DNA of 64,000 nt, from assembly GCF_024166365.1 (NCBI RefSeq), contig NC_064831.1, forward strand, positions 48,609,768 through 48,673,767, read 5' to 3'. The stretch's first letter is position 1, and every line of letters starts with the position of its first letter. The DNA comes from Elephas maximus indicus (lineage: Eukaryota > Chordata > Mammalia > Proboscidea > Elephantidae). The notes below the pieces were generated by a model. It was not told the DNA's origin and searched no databases. It was given only the letters and a program-made list of their open reading frames with translations. The position numbers were made by a program, and so were the translations under genes. Of this stretch, positions 45,285-56,052 are shown one piece after another.

Positions 45285-46438
45285 CTTATTTACAATTATT
45301 TTTTGAAGACAAAATATTCACTTGGTTCATAAATTAAAAGAATATAAAACAGAATCTGTTTGCAAAGTCTTAGCCCCTGTACTGTCATACATTCTGTCTC
45401 CCACCCCTGCCAACCTTGGGTAACCACTTTTATTAATTTCTTCTGTATCTTTTCAATATTTATTTGTGAAGATAAAAGTAAATATGAATTTATTTATTTA
45501 TTTCCCCACCTTTCCCACAAAAGGGATCACACTGTCTGTATGATTCCATATCTTGCATTTGTCACTTAATGACAGAGTCAAGAGAACTTTACAAATCAGT
45601 ACACTACATTCCCACAGGGGAGCCACATGGTATGGCAAGGAGGGCCGTACCACCATTTACTGAACAATGTCTGGACGGACACTGGGGTGTTACCAGTGTT
45701 CTACAATTTACAGATCATACTGCAACAGATAACCTTGTATCATTTCATTTCATGTGTGTGCACAGAGACCCACAGGGTGCATTCCCAGAGAGGAAATGCT
45801 GGGTAAAGAAGATACATTTGTCACTTTCATGGCTGTTCTCAAATCTCCCTGCCCAAGAGCTGTACCGCATCAGGCTCCCATCAGCCTCACTGTCCAGGTA
45901 TACTGTCACATTTTTTAATGTTGACCAAGCTGACAGGTGAGACCTGTGTCTCAGTATAGTTCTAAATTGTATTTTCTTTTTAGGAGTGAGGTTGAGGATT
46001 TTTTCATATATTAAGGAGCACTTGTATTTCATTTTCTACAAAATGTCTCTTTTTGCTCTTTTCCCGTCTTTCGGTAGGTGGCTGGTATTTCCCTTTTTAG
46101 CTTACAGGCATTCTTTATATACCAGGGAGACTAACCCCTTGGGATATGAGACGCAAACATTTTGCTCACTTTGTTGTCTTTTGACTTTGCTTATGGTATT
46201 TTTATTTTACTTTATTTTTTTTGGCCATGCAGAAGTCTTTTTGTTTTAAATGTAGTCTAATTTAATAATCTTTTACAGCTTCTGACTTTTGAGTCACAGA
46301 AGATCCTTGCTCACAAAGTTACAAAAGGATTTGCCCCTATTTTCTTCTAATCATTATTAGTTTGAAATTTTTCATTTAAAATTCTGATCCATTTGGATTT
46401 TTTTTTTTCCTGTATAATATGAGGGATGGATTCAGCTT
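45285..46438 (-). mobile_element. Old L1 (L1M-type) 3' portion, first part
   Basis: Wording such as 'ttgcatttgtcacttaatga' and 'ttgtcttttgactttgctta' matches ancient L1 3' regions read in reverse. It is interrupted by a young L1 and resumes at 50915. No intact frame. Confidence 0.65.
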
Positions 46439-46453
46439 CGTACCTTTCTTTTT
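46439..46453. repeat. Target-site duplication, left copy, of the young L1
   Basis: 'cgtacctttcttttt' is repeated exactly at 50900-50914. Confidence 0.93.
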
Positions 46454-47456
46454 TTATTATTATTAACTTTTATTAAGCTTCAAGTGAACGTTTACAAATC
46501 CAATCAGTCTGTCACATATAAGTTTACATACATCTTCCTCCGTACTCCCACTTGCTCTCCCCCTATTGAGTCAGCCCTTTCAGTCTCTCCTTTCGTGACA
46601 ATTTTGCCAGCTTCCCTCTCTCTCTATTCTCCCATTCCCCCTCGAGACAAGAGTTGCCAACACACTCTCAAGTGTCCACCTGATATAATTAGCTCACTCT
46701 TCATCAGCATCTCTCTCCCACCCGCTGACCAGTCCCTTTCACGTCTGATGAGTTGTCTTCGGGGATGGTTCCTGTCCTGTGCCAACAGAAGGTCTGGGGA
46801 CCATGACCGCCGGGATTCCTCTAGTCTCAGTCAGACCATTAAGTATGGTCTTTTTATGAGAATTTGGGGTCTGCATCCCACTGATCCCCTGTTCCCTCAG
46901 GAGATCTCTGTTGTGCTCCCTGTCAGGGCAGTCATCGATTGTGGCCCGGCACCAACTAGTTCTTCTGGTCTCAGGAAGTTGTCGGTCTCTGGTTCATGTG
47001 GCCCTTTCTGTCTCTTGGGCTCTTAGTTGTCGTATGATCTTGGTGTTCTTCATTTTCCTTTGCTCCAGGTGGGTTGAGACCAATTGATGCATCTTAGATG
47101 GCCGCTTGTTAGCACTTAAGACCCCAGACGCCACATTTCAAAGTGGGATGCAGAATGTTTTCATAATAGAATTATTTTGCCAATTTACTTAGAAGTCCCC
47201 GCAAACCATGTTCCCCAGACCCCCGCCCCTGCTCCGCTGACCTTTGAAGCATTCATTTTATTCCGGAAACTTCTTTGCTTTTGGTCCAGTCCAATTGAGC
47301 TGACCTTCCATGTATTGACTGTTGTCTTTCCCTTCACCCAAAGCAGTTCTTATCTACTGATTAATCAATAAAAAACCCTCTCCCTCCCTCCCTCCCTCCC
47401 CCCCTCGTAACCACAAAAGTATGTGTTCTTCTCAGTTTTTACTATTTCTCAAGATC
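46454..47456 (-). other. L1 3' UTR with polypurine tract
   Basis: On the plus strand it carries C-rich 'ctccctccctccctccctcc' at about 47379-47403, i.e. a G-rich, quadruplex-capable tract on the L1 sense strand. The plus (antisense) strand is open over 46484-47026. The tail at 46454-46475 is A/T mixed, without a long pure poly(A). Confidence 0.88.
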
Positions 47457-48113
47457 TTATAATAGTGGTCTTATACAATATTTGTCCTTTTGCCTCTGAC
47501 TAATTTCGCTCAGCATGATGCCTTCCAGGTTCCTCCACGTTATGAAATGTTTCACAGATTCGTCACTGTTCTTTATCGATGCGTAGTATTCCATTGTGTG
47601 AATGTACCACAATTTCTTTACCCATTCATCCGTTGATGGACACCTTGGTTGCTTCCAGCTTTTTGCTATTGTAAACAGAGCTGCAATAAACATGGGTGTG
47701 CATATATCTGTTTGTGTGAAGGCTCTTGCATCTCTAGGGTATATTCCAAGGAGTGGGATTTCTGGGTTGTATGGTAGTTCTATTTCTAACTGTTTAAGAT
47801 AACGCCAGATAGATTTCCAAAGTGGTTGTACCATTTTACATTCCCACCAGCAGTGTATGAGAGTTCCAATCTCTCTGCAGCCTCTCCAATATTTATTATT
47901 TTGTGTTTTTTGGATTAATGCCAGCCTTGTTGGTGTGAGATGGAATCTCATCGTAGTTTTAATTTGCATTTCTCTAATGGCTAATGATCGAGAGCATTTT
48001 TTCATGTGTCTGTTGGCTGCCTGAATATCTTTAGTGAAATGTGTGTTCCTATCCTTTGCCCACTTCTTGATTGGGTTGTTTGTCTTTTTGTGGTTGAGTT
48101 TTGACAAAATCAT
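47457..48113 (-). pseudogene. L1 ORF2 C-terminal frame (218 codons)
   Basis: Continues ORF2 after the frameshifts between 48113 and 48350. It includes the zinc-knuckle-like cysteine motif [20 protein letters not shown] and ends in YCIRPLL, the same C-terminus as the chimera copy at 28179. Confidence 0.93.
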
Positions 48114-48346
48114 GTAGATTTTAGAGATCAGGCACCGGTCGGAGATGTCATAGCTGAAAATTCTTTCCCAGTCTGTAGGTGGTCTTTTTACTCTTTTGGT
48201 GAAGTCTTTAGATGAGCATAGGTGTTTGATTTTTAGGAGCTCCCAGTTATCAGGTTTCTCTTCATCATTTTTGGTAATGTTTTGTATTCTGTTTATGCCT
48301 TATATTAGGGCTCCTAGGGTTGTCCCTATTTTTTCTTCCATGATCT

Positions 48347-50515
48347 TTACGTTTTAGTCTTTATGTTTAGGTCTTTGATCCACTTGGAGTTAGTTTTTGT
48401 GCATGGTGTGAGGTATGGGTCCTGTTTCATTCTTTTGCAAATGGATATCCAGTTATGCCAGCACCATTTGTTAAAAAGACTATCTTTTCCCCAATTAACT
48501 GACACTGGGCCTTTGTCAAATATCAGCTGCTCATACGTGGATGGATTTATATCTGGATTCTCAATTCTGTTCCATTGGTCTATGTGCCTGTTGTTGTACC
48601 AGTACCAGGCTGTTTTGACTACTGTAGCTGTATAATAGGTTCTGAAATCAGGTAGAGTGAGGCCTCCCACTTTCTTCTTCTTTTTCAGTAATGCTTTGCT
48701 TATCCGGGGCTTCTTTTCCTTCCATATGAAATTGGTGATTTGTTTCTCTATCCCCTTAAAATATGACATTGGAATTTGGATCGGAAGTGTATTATATGTA
48801 TAGATGGCTTTTGGTAGAATAGACATTTTTACTATGTTAAGTCTTCCTATCCATGAGCAAGGTATGTTTTTCCACTTAAGTATGTCCTTTTGAATTTCTT
48901 GTAGTAGAGCTTTGTAGTTTTCTTTGTATAGGTCTTTTACATCCTTGGTAAGATTTATTCCTAAGTATCTTATCTTCTTGGGGGCTACTGTGAATGGTAT
49001 TGATTTGGTTATTTCCTCTTCGGTGTTCTTTTTGTTGATGTAGAAGAATCCAAGTGATTTTTGTATGTTTATTTTATAACCTGAGACCCTGCCAAACTCT
49101 TCTATTAGTTTCAGTAGTTTTCTGGAGGATTCCTTAGGGTTTTCTGTGTATAAGATCATGTCATCTGCAAATAGTGATAGCTTTACTTCCTCCTTGCCAA
49201 TCCGGATACCCTTTATTTCTTTGTCTAGCCTAATTGCCCTGGCTAGGACTTCAAGTATGATGTTGAATAAGAGCGGTGATAAAGGGCATCCTTGTCTGGT
49301 TCCCGTTCTCAAGGGAAATGCTTTCAGGTTCTCTCCATTTAGAGTGATATTGGCTGTTGGCTTTGCATAGATGCCCTTTATTATGTTGAGGAATTTTCCT
49401 TCAATTCCTATTTTGGTAAGAGTTTTTATCATAAACAGGTGTTGGACTTTGTCAAATGCCTTTTCTGTATCAATTGATAACATCATGTGGTTTTTATCTT
49501 TTGTTTTATTTATGTGATGGATTACATTAATGGTTTTTCTGATATTAAACCAGCCTTGCATACCTGGTATAAATCCCACTTGATCAGGGTGAATTATTTT
49601 TTTGATGTGTTGTTGGATTCCATTGGCTAGAATTTTGTTGAGGATTTTTGCATCTATGTTCATGAGGGATATAGGTCTATAATTTTCTTTTTTTGTAATG
49701 TCTTTACCTGGTTTTGGTATCAGGGAGATGGTGGCTTCATAGAATGAGTTGGGTAGTATTCCGTCATTTTCTATGCTTTGAAATACCTTCAGTAGTAGTG
49801 GTGTTAAATCTTCTCTGAAAGTTTGGTAGAACTCTGCAGTGAAGCCGTCCGGGCCAGGGCTTTTTTTTGTTGGAAGTTTTTTGATTACCGTTTCAATCTC
49901 TTTTTTTGTTATGGGTCTATTTAGTTGTTCTACTTCTGATTGTGTTAGTTTAGGTAGGTAGTGTTTTTCCAAGAATTCATCTATTTCTTCTAGGTTTTCA
50001 AATTTGTTAGAGTACAATTTTTCGTAGTAATCTGAAATGATTCTTTTAATTTCATTTGCTTCTGTTGTGATGTGGTCCTTCTCGTTTCTTATTCGGGTTA
50101 TTTGTTTCCTTTCCTGTTTTTCTTTAGTCAGTCTAGCCAATGGTTTATCAATTTTGTTAATTTTTTCGAAGAACCAGCTTTTGGCTTTGTTAATTCTTTC
50201 AATTGTTTTTCTGTTCTCTAATTCATTTAGTTCAGCTCTAATTTTTATTATTTGTTTTCTTCTGGTGCCTGATGGGTTCTTTTGTTGCTCACTTTCTATT
50301 TGTTCAAGTTGTAGGGACAGTTCTCTGCTTTTGGCTCTTTCTTCTTTTTGTATGTGTGCATTTATTGATATAAATTGGCCTCTGAGCACTGCTTTTGCTG
50401 TGTCCCAGAGGTTTTGATACGAAGTATTTTCATTCTCGTTGCATTCTATGAATTTCCTTATTCCCTCCTTGATGTCTTCTATAACCCAGTCTTTTTGCAG
50501 GAGGGTATTGTTCAT
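48347..50515 (-). pseudogene. L1 ORF2, RT-containing open frame (722 codons)
   Basis: Open from [18 protein letters not shown] to [10 protein letters not shown] landmarks in order: [33 protein letters not shown] (first catalytic aspartate), [20 protein letters not shown], and the catalytic box [11 protein letters not shown]. All catalytic residues are intact. The frame ends early at a TAA near 48350, where the chimera copy reads on; loss of one A after KTKT explains it. Upstream, the endonuclease remnant is in a different frame. Confidence 0.95.
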
Positions 50516-50741
50516 TTTCCAAGTATTTGATTTCTTTTCCCTAGTTTTTCTATTACTGATTTCTAGTTTTATTGCCTTGTGGTCTGAGAAGATGGTTTGT
50601 AATATTTCGATGTTTTGGACTCTGCAAAGGTTTGTTTTATGACCTAATATGTGGTCTATTCTAGAGAATGTTCCATGTGCACTAGGAAAAAAAGTATACT
50701 TTGTAGCAGTTGGGTGGAGAGTTCTGTATAAGTCAATGAGG

Positions 50742-50899
50742 TCAAGTTGGTTGATTGTTGTAATCCGTGCCTCTGTTGAGCTTCTTACTGGATGTCCTGT
50801 CCTTCTCCGAAAGTGTTGTGTTGAAGTCTCCTACTATAATTGTGGAGGTGTCTATCTCACATTTCAATTCTGTTAAAATTTGATTTATGTATCTTGCAG
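50742..50899 (-). pseudogene. L1 ORF2 endonuclease remnant
   Basis: Encodes YINQILTELKCEIDTSTI then [16 protein letters not shown]. The GDFNT motif is a conserved active-site segment of the L1 apurinic-like endonuclease. Everything N-terminal to this was lost at the 5' truncation; residues upstream of 50899 belong to the flank. Confidence 0.88.
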
Positions 50900-50914
50900 C
50901 GTACCTTTCTTTTT

Positions 50915-51125
50915 CCAGTTCTCCCAACACTATTTATTTAAAAGTCCATCTTTGTCTCTATTGATTCAAGATGCCACTTCTATCAAATACTGAATTCCTG
51001 TATGTATTTGTGTCTGGATTTCGACTTTGCTTATTTGGTCTGTCTATCTATCCAAGCACCAGTACAGACAGTTTAAATTATTGAAGCTTTATGATATGTT
51101 TTAGTATCTGGTAGGGCGAGTCTTC
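50915..51125 (-). mobile_element. Old L1 (L1M-type), second part
   Basis: 'ccagttctcccaacactatt' followed by 'tgattcaagatgccacttct' is an ancient L1 ORF2 region in reverse. It continues the element interrupted at 46438. Confidence 0.7.
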
Positions 51126-52616
51126 CCCTATAGTTCTCCCTTCCCTCCCCACTAGAGTTTTCCTGGCCATTAGTAACAAGCTGGTCTCCGTCCCTGGGAC
51201 TCTTTCCTTGCTCACTGTCTTATTTTAGTCTTCTCTCCTACAAGGAGACCTGCCTGTACCTCTAGACTTCCAGGCAGAGAGTGAGTCAAGCAGAGCTCAC
51301 TCCCCAGAGAAGACAGAGGCGGAGATGCGGTCCTCCTAGCACAGTTAGCAGGCCTTATCCCCACACCTCTCTGAGGCAGGTGTGTTGGAGAAAGCCCAGG
51401 TGGGGCCCTATGTCTTCCCAGGGTCTTGGGCTTTGCCCTGCAGAGTCCCCAAGCTGATCTTCTTGTCCATCCTAATCTGTTCAAACGAAGGTGACCCCAG
51501 AGCATCTTGACAGAATATTCTATCGGATATTCTATCTGCTCAAGACCTCTTACCGATCAGGTGCAGGAGAATCTTTCAAATAGGAAAATATTGTAACAGC
51601 GACATAACCATTGCTTCTTCTCCCATCAACACCTGTGTTCACTGAGAACCTGCTGTACATCAGGCGTTGTCGGAGACACTTCACATGTTTATTCAGGAGG
51701 AGGATTTCTACTCACTTTTATTCATTCCTCCAAAAAGCACCACAGGCCAACTGCACCCCTGACCCACCCTTCTTGCTTCCCTACCCCATGACCGTCCCTC
51801 GTGATCCAGGAATATACGTCACTCAGCTGAGGTGATAAGACTGCTCCTCCATTCACCACTTGGTGCCTGTTCTTCTTCTGGAGGTCCCAATGCCAAGATT
51901 CAGCCTCCATTTCCTGGCACTCCTGCCTTGGAGGGTCTTCCAGATGGGAGGTGCCACATAGACACACCACGGGTCCTTCCAAAGGGAACCTTAGTCTTTT
52001 TTCCTTGGATGCTCCCGGAGACAGATACTCATTAGCAAACTTATGCCTTCAGAAAGCCTAGAATTCAATCCCATCAAAAGTTATGATTTAAAAGGCAACT
52101 ACCCCAAACAGTAGTTGAAACACCCAAGAATGCCAATATACAGCTATGTGAATACAACCATCGCTCCCCAACCCACAAACACACACACAATTGAGCTTTG
52201 CTTTTTCAGATTTGACCTCTGGCACGATTCCCTTTGGCATGAGGGCAGAGGGAATTTAGAGCAGGGAAACACAGAGAACCAGAGATCCCAAGGCCAGGAC
52301 CAGAGAGAGTGACGAAGAAGCGGAAGAAGAGGCGGGCACTTTGTGAGCAAAGGCCTGGTGGTGAGACAAAAGGTGCCCAGACTAGAGCTGTGTCGGTGCT
52401 GCCCGGGGTGAGGGTGTGTAGGCAGGGCAAAGGGACTAACATGTGCACTCCCACAGTGTGTAGGGCGCTGCAGTTTGTTGATGTGTGTGCGCACACACAC
52501 GCACACGCGTCCACGTACACGTCACTGAATTCTCTCAATAACCCTGTGAGGTAGATGCAATTTGCTGAGTGACTTGATTTGACCAAGGTCAGCCCCAGAG
52601 TCGGTAGAAAGACTGA
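51126..52616. other. No recognisable gene
   Basis: Contains short CA-rich patches near 52180 and 52490-52520 and an L2/MIR-like scrap near 51650 ('gagaacctgctgtacatcag'). The minus frames at 52144-52703 have no domain. Confidence 0.35.
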
Positions 52617-52624
52617 CTCTAGAG

Positions 52625-53360
52625 CAGCACCGTCTAGTAGAATTTTCTGTGATAACGGGAATATTTTGTATCTGTGCTGTCTAACACGGTAGCCGCTAGC
52701 CACATGTGGCTAATGAGCACTTGAAATGGAGCTAGTTCAACAGAGAGCCTGAATTTTATTTACTTTTAATTAAAGGAGTCCCTGGGTGGTGTAAACAATT
52801 AAGCACTCAGCTACAAATGAAGAGGTTGGTGGTTTGGATCCACCCAGAGATGACTCGAAAGAAAGGCCTGGCGCTCTGCTTCTGAAAGGCCACAGCCATT
52901 GAAAACCCTGTGGAACTCAGTTCTACTCTGAGCACATGGGATTGCCATAAGTCAGAATAGACGCGATGGCAATCAGTTGGTTCGTTAATTTAAAAAGTGA
53001 TATTCATTTCAGTTATGGGAAAACTTTTAAATATAATTGGTGCAACTTGGGTATGTGAATCTACTTCTCCAACCAGGAATTTTATGAAATCTCATTCCCC
53101 AATGAAAATGTACCATCTGAATAGAGATGTGCTCTAAGTGCAAAACACACACCAGATTTCAAAGACCAAGAGTGAAAAAACATAAAATACCTCATTCATA
53201 CTTTTTACACTCCGTGTTGAAATAATGTTTTGGATATATTGAGCTAAGTAAAAGATACTATTAAAAATTAATTTAGCCTGTTTTTATGTTTTTAATGTGG
53301 CTACTGGAAAGATTTAAATGAGGTATGAAGCTCTCATTCTACTTGTGTTGGATGGTGCTG
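52625..53360. mobile_element. Ancient hAT-type DNA transposon with TIRs and 8-bp duplication
   Basis: Ends 'cagcaccgtc' and 'gatggtgctg' are terminal inverted repeats. Flanks 'ctctagag' (52617-52624) and 'ctctacgg' (53361-53368) match at 6 of 8 bases. The interior includes the palindrome 'tagccacatgtggctaatga' (about 52697). Non-autonomous, with no transposase frame. An AfroSINE is inserted at 52776. Confidence 0.82.
52776..52984 (+). mobile_element. AfroSINE, long variant, inside the hAT element
   Basis: From 'ggagtccctgggtggtgtaa' to 'gacgcgatggcaatcagttg'. Imperfect duplication 'ttaattaaa' / 'ttaatttaaa' at the two edges. Confidence 0.88.
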
Positions 53361-53548
53361 CTCTACGGCTCTCCTGCTTGCTCTTTCACGTGGCTGAGGG
53401 GCTTGAAGGGCGGACTGCGGAGAGGGTTAGACAAAGTGGTGTGCTGGCCAGTACAGGGAGAGACGAACAGTATCCCCTCAGGCTGAAAGAACATGGAGGA
53501 CAATGCCTGGAACCGTTCAATGTACAGCCAAATGCCCTTTCCCACCTC

Positions 53549-53680
53549 ATTGTTATTGTTGGTCCTTCAAGTGGATTCTGAATCAAGGCGATCCCTTGTG
53601 TGCAGAACAGAACTGCCCATAGTGTTTTCTTGGCTGCAGTCTTTATGGAAGCCAATCATCAGGCCTTTCTCCTGTTCATT
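53549..53680 (-). mobile_element. AfroSINE fragment (minus)
   Basis: 'ttgttattgttggtccttca' and 'agaacagaactgcccatagt' match a diverged minus-strand SINE that lacks its head. Confidence 0.65.
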
Positions 53681-53716
53681 TGTTTATTTGATTTATACAT
53701 AACCCTGTGAGGAAAC

Positions 53717-54139
53717 CAGGGCTTCCCATTCCTTAGTTCCGGTTCAAACTCCTGCTGATAATTTGCATTTCCACCCAGATATACTGAGTCAGAATCTACA
53801 GTTTAACAAGTTCCCAGGGTGATTCTTATGTATAATAAATTTTGAGAACTACTGCTCTAATAGCGGAGCCCTGGTGGTGCAGTGGTAAGATCTCGGCTGC
53901 TAACCATAAAGGGCTGCAGTTCAGGTCCACCAGGCGCTCCTTGGAAACCCTATGGGGCAGTTCTACTCTGTCCTATAGGGTCTGTGTGAGTCGGAATTGA
54001 CTCAACAGCAACGGGTTTCGGTTTTGGTTCTACTAGTGGTTCTCAGAATTGGTCCTAACCAGCAACATTAGCATGCGTCACCTGGGAACTTGTTAGAAAA
54101 GCAAATTCCCAGCAGGGGTCCCAACCGGACCAAGCCCTG
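53717..54139. mobile_element. Palindromic hAT-like element, copy B, with perfect 8-bp duplication
   Basis: Ends 'cagggcttcc' and 'ccaagccctg' with long inverted arms ('ggttcaaactcctgctgata' against the complement of 'cccagcaggggtcccaaccg'). It is flanked by an exact 8-bp duplication 'gaggaaac' at 53709-53716 and 54140-54147, the hAT hallmark. The centre has two MER5-like ends head to head ('gagaactactg' and 'agtggttctcag') with an AfroSINE between them. Confidence 0.9.
53864..54028 (+). mobile_element. AfroSINE in the loop of hAT-like copy B
   Basis: From 'ggagccctggtggtgcagtg' to 'gactcaacagcaacgggttt'. Flanks 'ctaatag' (53857-53863) and 'ctactag' (54030-54036) are a possible short target duplication. 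Same loop position and orientation as in copy A. Confidence 0.92.
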
Positions 54140-54247
54140 GAGGAAACCATCTGTAAACTTGCCCAAGATTATAGCTACTTAGTGGCAGAGCCACGTTTTA
54201 GATCCCAGCCTGGTTCCAAAGCTCATATTCTCAACTACTAGGCAAGT

Positions 54248-54388
54248 TTTTCTCAGAATGACCTGCAATCCTGGCGCAATGATGATTCCCAGGCCTCTCT
54301 CGTCCTATTGAATCAGTTGCTCTGGGGTTGGGGCCCAAAAGTCTGCATTCTTAGGCACATGGCTCATGGGAGAACCACTCTCCTTAAC
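54248..54388. mobile_element. MER5-like DNA transposon fragment
   Basis: 'gaatcagttgctctggggtt' and 'ggcccaaaagtctgcattct' are MER5-type internal wording, ending near 'gagaaccactc'. Confidence 0.6.
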
Positions 54389-55610
54389 TGTAGAAGATTA
54401 GGTGAAGCATAATGGAGCACCAGAGGACAGGTGTTTACTTAGAGAGGTGTATAAGGGCAGAAGCCCAGCAGGTTGTTTGGGAGTCAGACCTTCACTTCCC
54501 CTCAGCAGAGATGGTCGACCTGGGCCCTTATTGGGCTCAGACTGCCTAATTTGGGTGGCACTGCTGGGACACTCCAACTGATAGAGGGAGAGACTCTGCA
54601 CAGTAGTCTCTGGGACTGCCACATAAGGTTTGATGGCTTTTACTGCTCAGAAGGGCCTGGCAACGTGGCGGGAGGGGAGGCTGAAATCCTCACTCCAAAG
54701 AGGGGCCTCCTTTCCTTGGCACAAAAACTAGCGTTCTTGCCAAGCCATGCACCTGAGGCTGTGCGCTGCCTAAAGAAGGCACAGAAGTCACACAGTTCAC
54801 AGGAAGCAGCTAAACAGACTGACAAAGACCTTGGTGAGTAAGCACCAAAAAACATCTGGAAGGAACTATGTTGGGTCAAGACATGAAAAGAGGAGCTCTT
54901 AGATGTGTGGTGAAGGGAAAGAGAACCAGCGCGTTGAATGCCAAGCTCTGGGCAGGACAGTTTACCAAGTTCCACCCAGTTCTCACAACAAGCCTCTGAG
55001 ATGGGTCCTGATATTTCCAACTAAGACAAGGAAAGTGAGGCTCCCCCAGATTAAGCAAGTCTCCCAAGGTCACACAGCTAATAAGTGGAAGAGAATCAAA
55101 TACAGAACCAACTGACTCCAAAGCCAAAGCTCTTTCCACTACATTACACTACACTGGTTCCATCATCGCTCCCCCTGGTGCCCCATAAATTGTTGGAGTA
55201 CATGACACCATGGTCTGAAGAGGCAGACAGCAGTCAGCCTGGCCTCCAGACTCAGGCAGTGAAGGAGGACAATGTCTTGCACACGTGGAGAAGGGCAAAT
55301 CATGTGCACAGAAGTTCTGCACACTCAGAGCCAAAAGTATGGGGAGAGAGTTGAGGAAACGGGACCCTGGTCCTGGTTTGATCTTCTAGCCACCTGTCAG
55401 CCTTGAGCCAGTCACCCAGACCCGTCCTTATTTATTCATCAGGAAATGAATACGTGGAGGATAGGAAAGGCTGGCCTGCAGACCCCAGGCCTGGCAAGCT
55501 CAAAGGAAATGAGGGGCACCAAGGGTCTCAGGAAAGCTGGAGGGCCCAGGGTACAGGCTGTAGCCTCAAGCTCTTATGGTTCCACAGGGTGCCATATTGA
55601 CTACACATGG
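54389..55610. other. No gene recognised; MIR at about 54985-55145 (minus)
   Basis: 'tcccaaggtcacacagctaa' and 'taagtggaagagaatcaaat' mark a MIR. Frames at 54473-55139 on both strands show no domain. Confidence 0.5.
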
Positions 55611-56047
55611 TCTGTTGGTTTCCTTGGCTTGTTTAACAAAATACCACAAACCGGGTGGCTGATATGAACAGAAATTTATTGTCTCACAGTTCTGAAGGCT
55701 GGGACTCCAAAATCAGGGTGTCGGCCATGTTGACTTCTTCTGAGGCTTTGAGGAGCAACTGCTCTATTCCTCTCTCCTAGCTGCTGGTAGCTCCAGGCAT
55801 TCCTTGACTTGCAGTTGCAATGGTACATGGCATCCTCCTTTGTCTCTCTGTATCTGTCTATCTGTCTCTCCTCTTTTATAAAGACACCGGTCATATAGGA
55901 TTAGGACCCACCATACTCCGGTGTACCTCGTGCTAATGTAACTGATAACATCTTCAAAAATCCTGTTTCCAAAGAGGGCCACATTCACAGGTACAGAGGA
56001 AAAGACTTCAATATACCTTTTGGGAGACCACAATTTAATCCATAACA
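55611..56047 (-). mobile_element. Solo MaLR-type LTR (minus)
   Basis: 'aacagaaatttattgtctca' and 'cagttctgaaggctgggact' at the left and 'ccacaatttaatccataaca' at the right are the reverse of an MST/MLT-type LTR. A 5-bp match 'catgg' flanks it (55606-55610 and 56048-56052). No internal viral sequence. Confidence 0.82.
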
Positions 56048-56052
56048 CATGG

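Larger units (their letters stand above)
46454..50899 (-). mobile_element. Young 5'-truncated L1 (minus), 4.4 kb
   Basis: Read on the minus strand: a partial endonuclease (50899 down to about 50500), RT and the rest of ORF2 to 47457, then a 1.0 kb 3' UTR to 46454. The perfect 15-bp duplication, a 722-codon open frame and few frameshifts show it is the youngest LINE in the window. It is truncated inside the endonuclease domain, so it lacks ORF1 and the promoter and cannot move on its own. Confidence 0.95.

Noticed and set aside
48363..50876. Plus-strand open frames opposite the young L1 ORF2
   Set aside because: They are shadows of the minus-strand ORF2 frame.
54473..55139. Overlapping frames on both strands as a possible exon
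   Set aside because: No domain. One end runs into a MIR, and no splice sites could be tied to a conserved frame.
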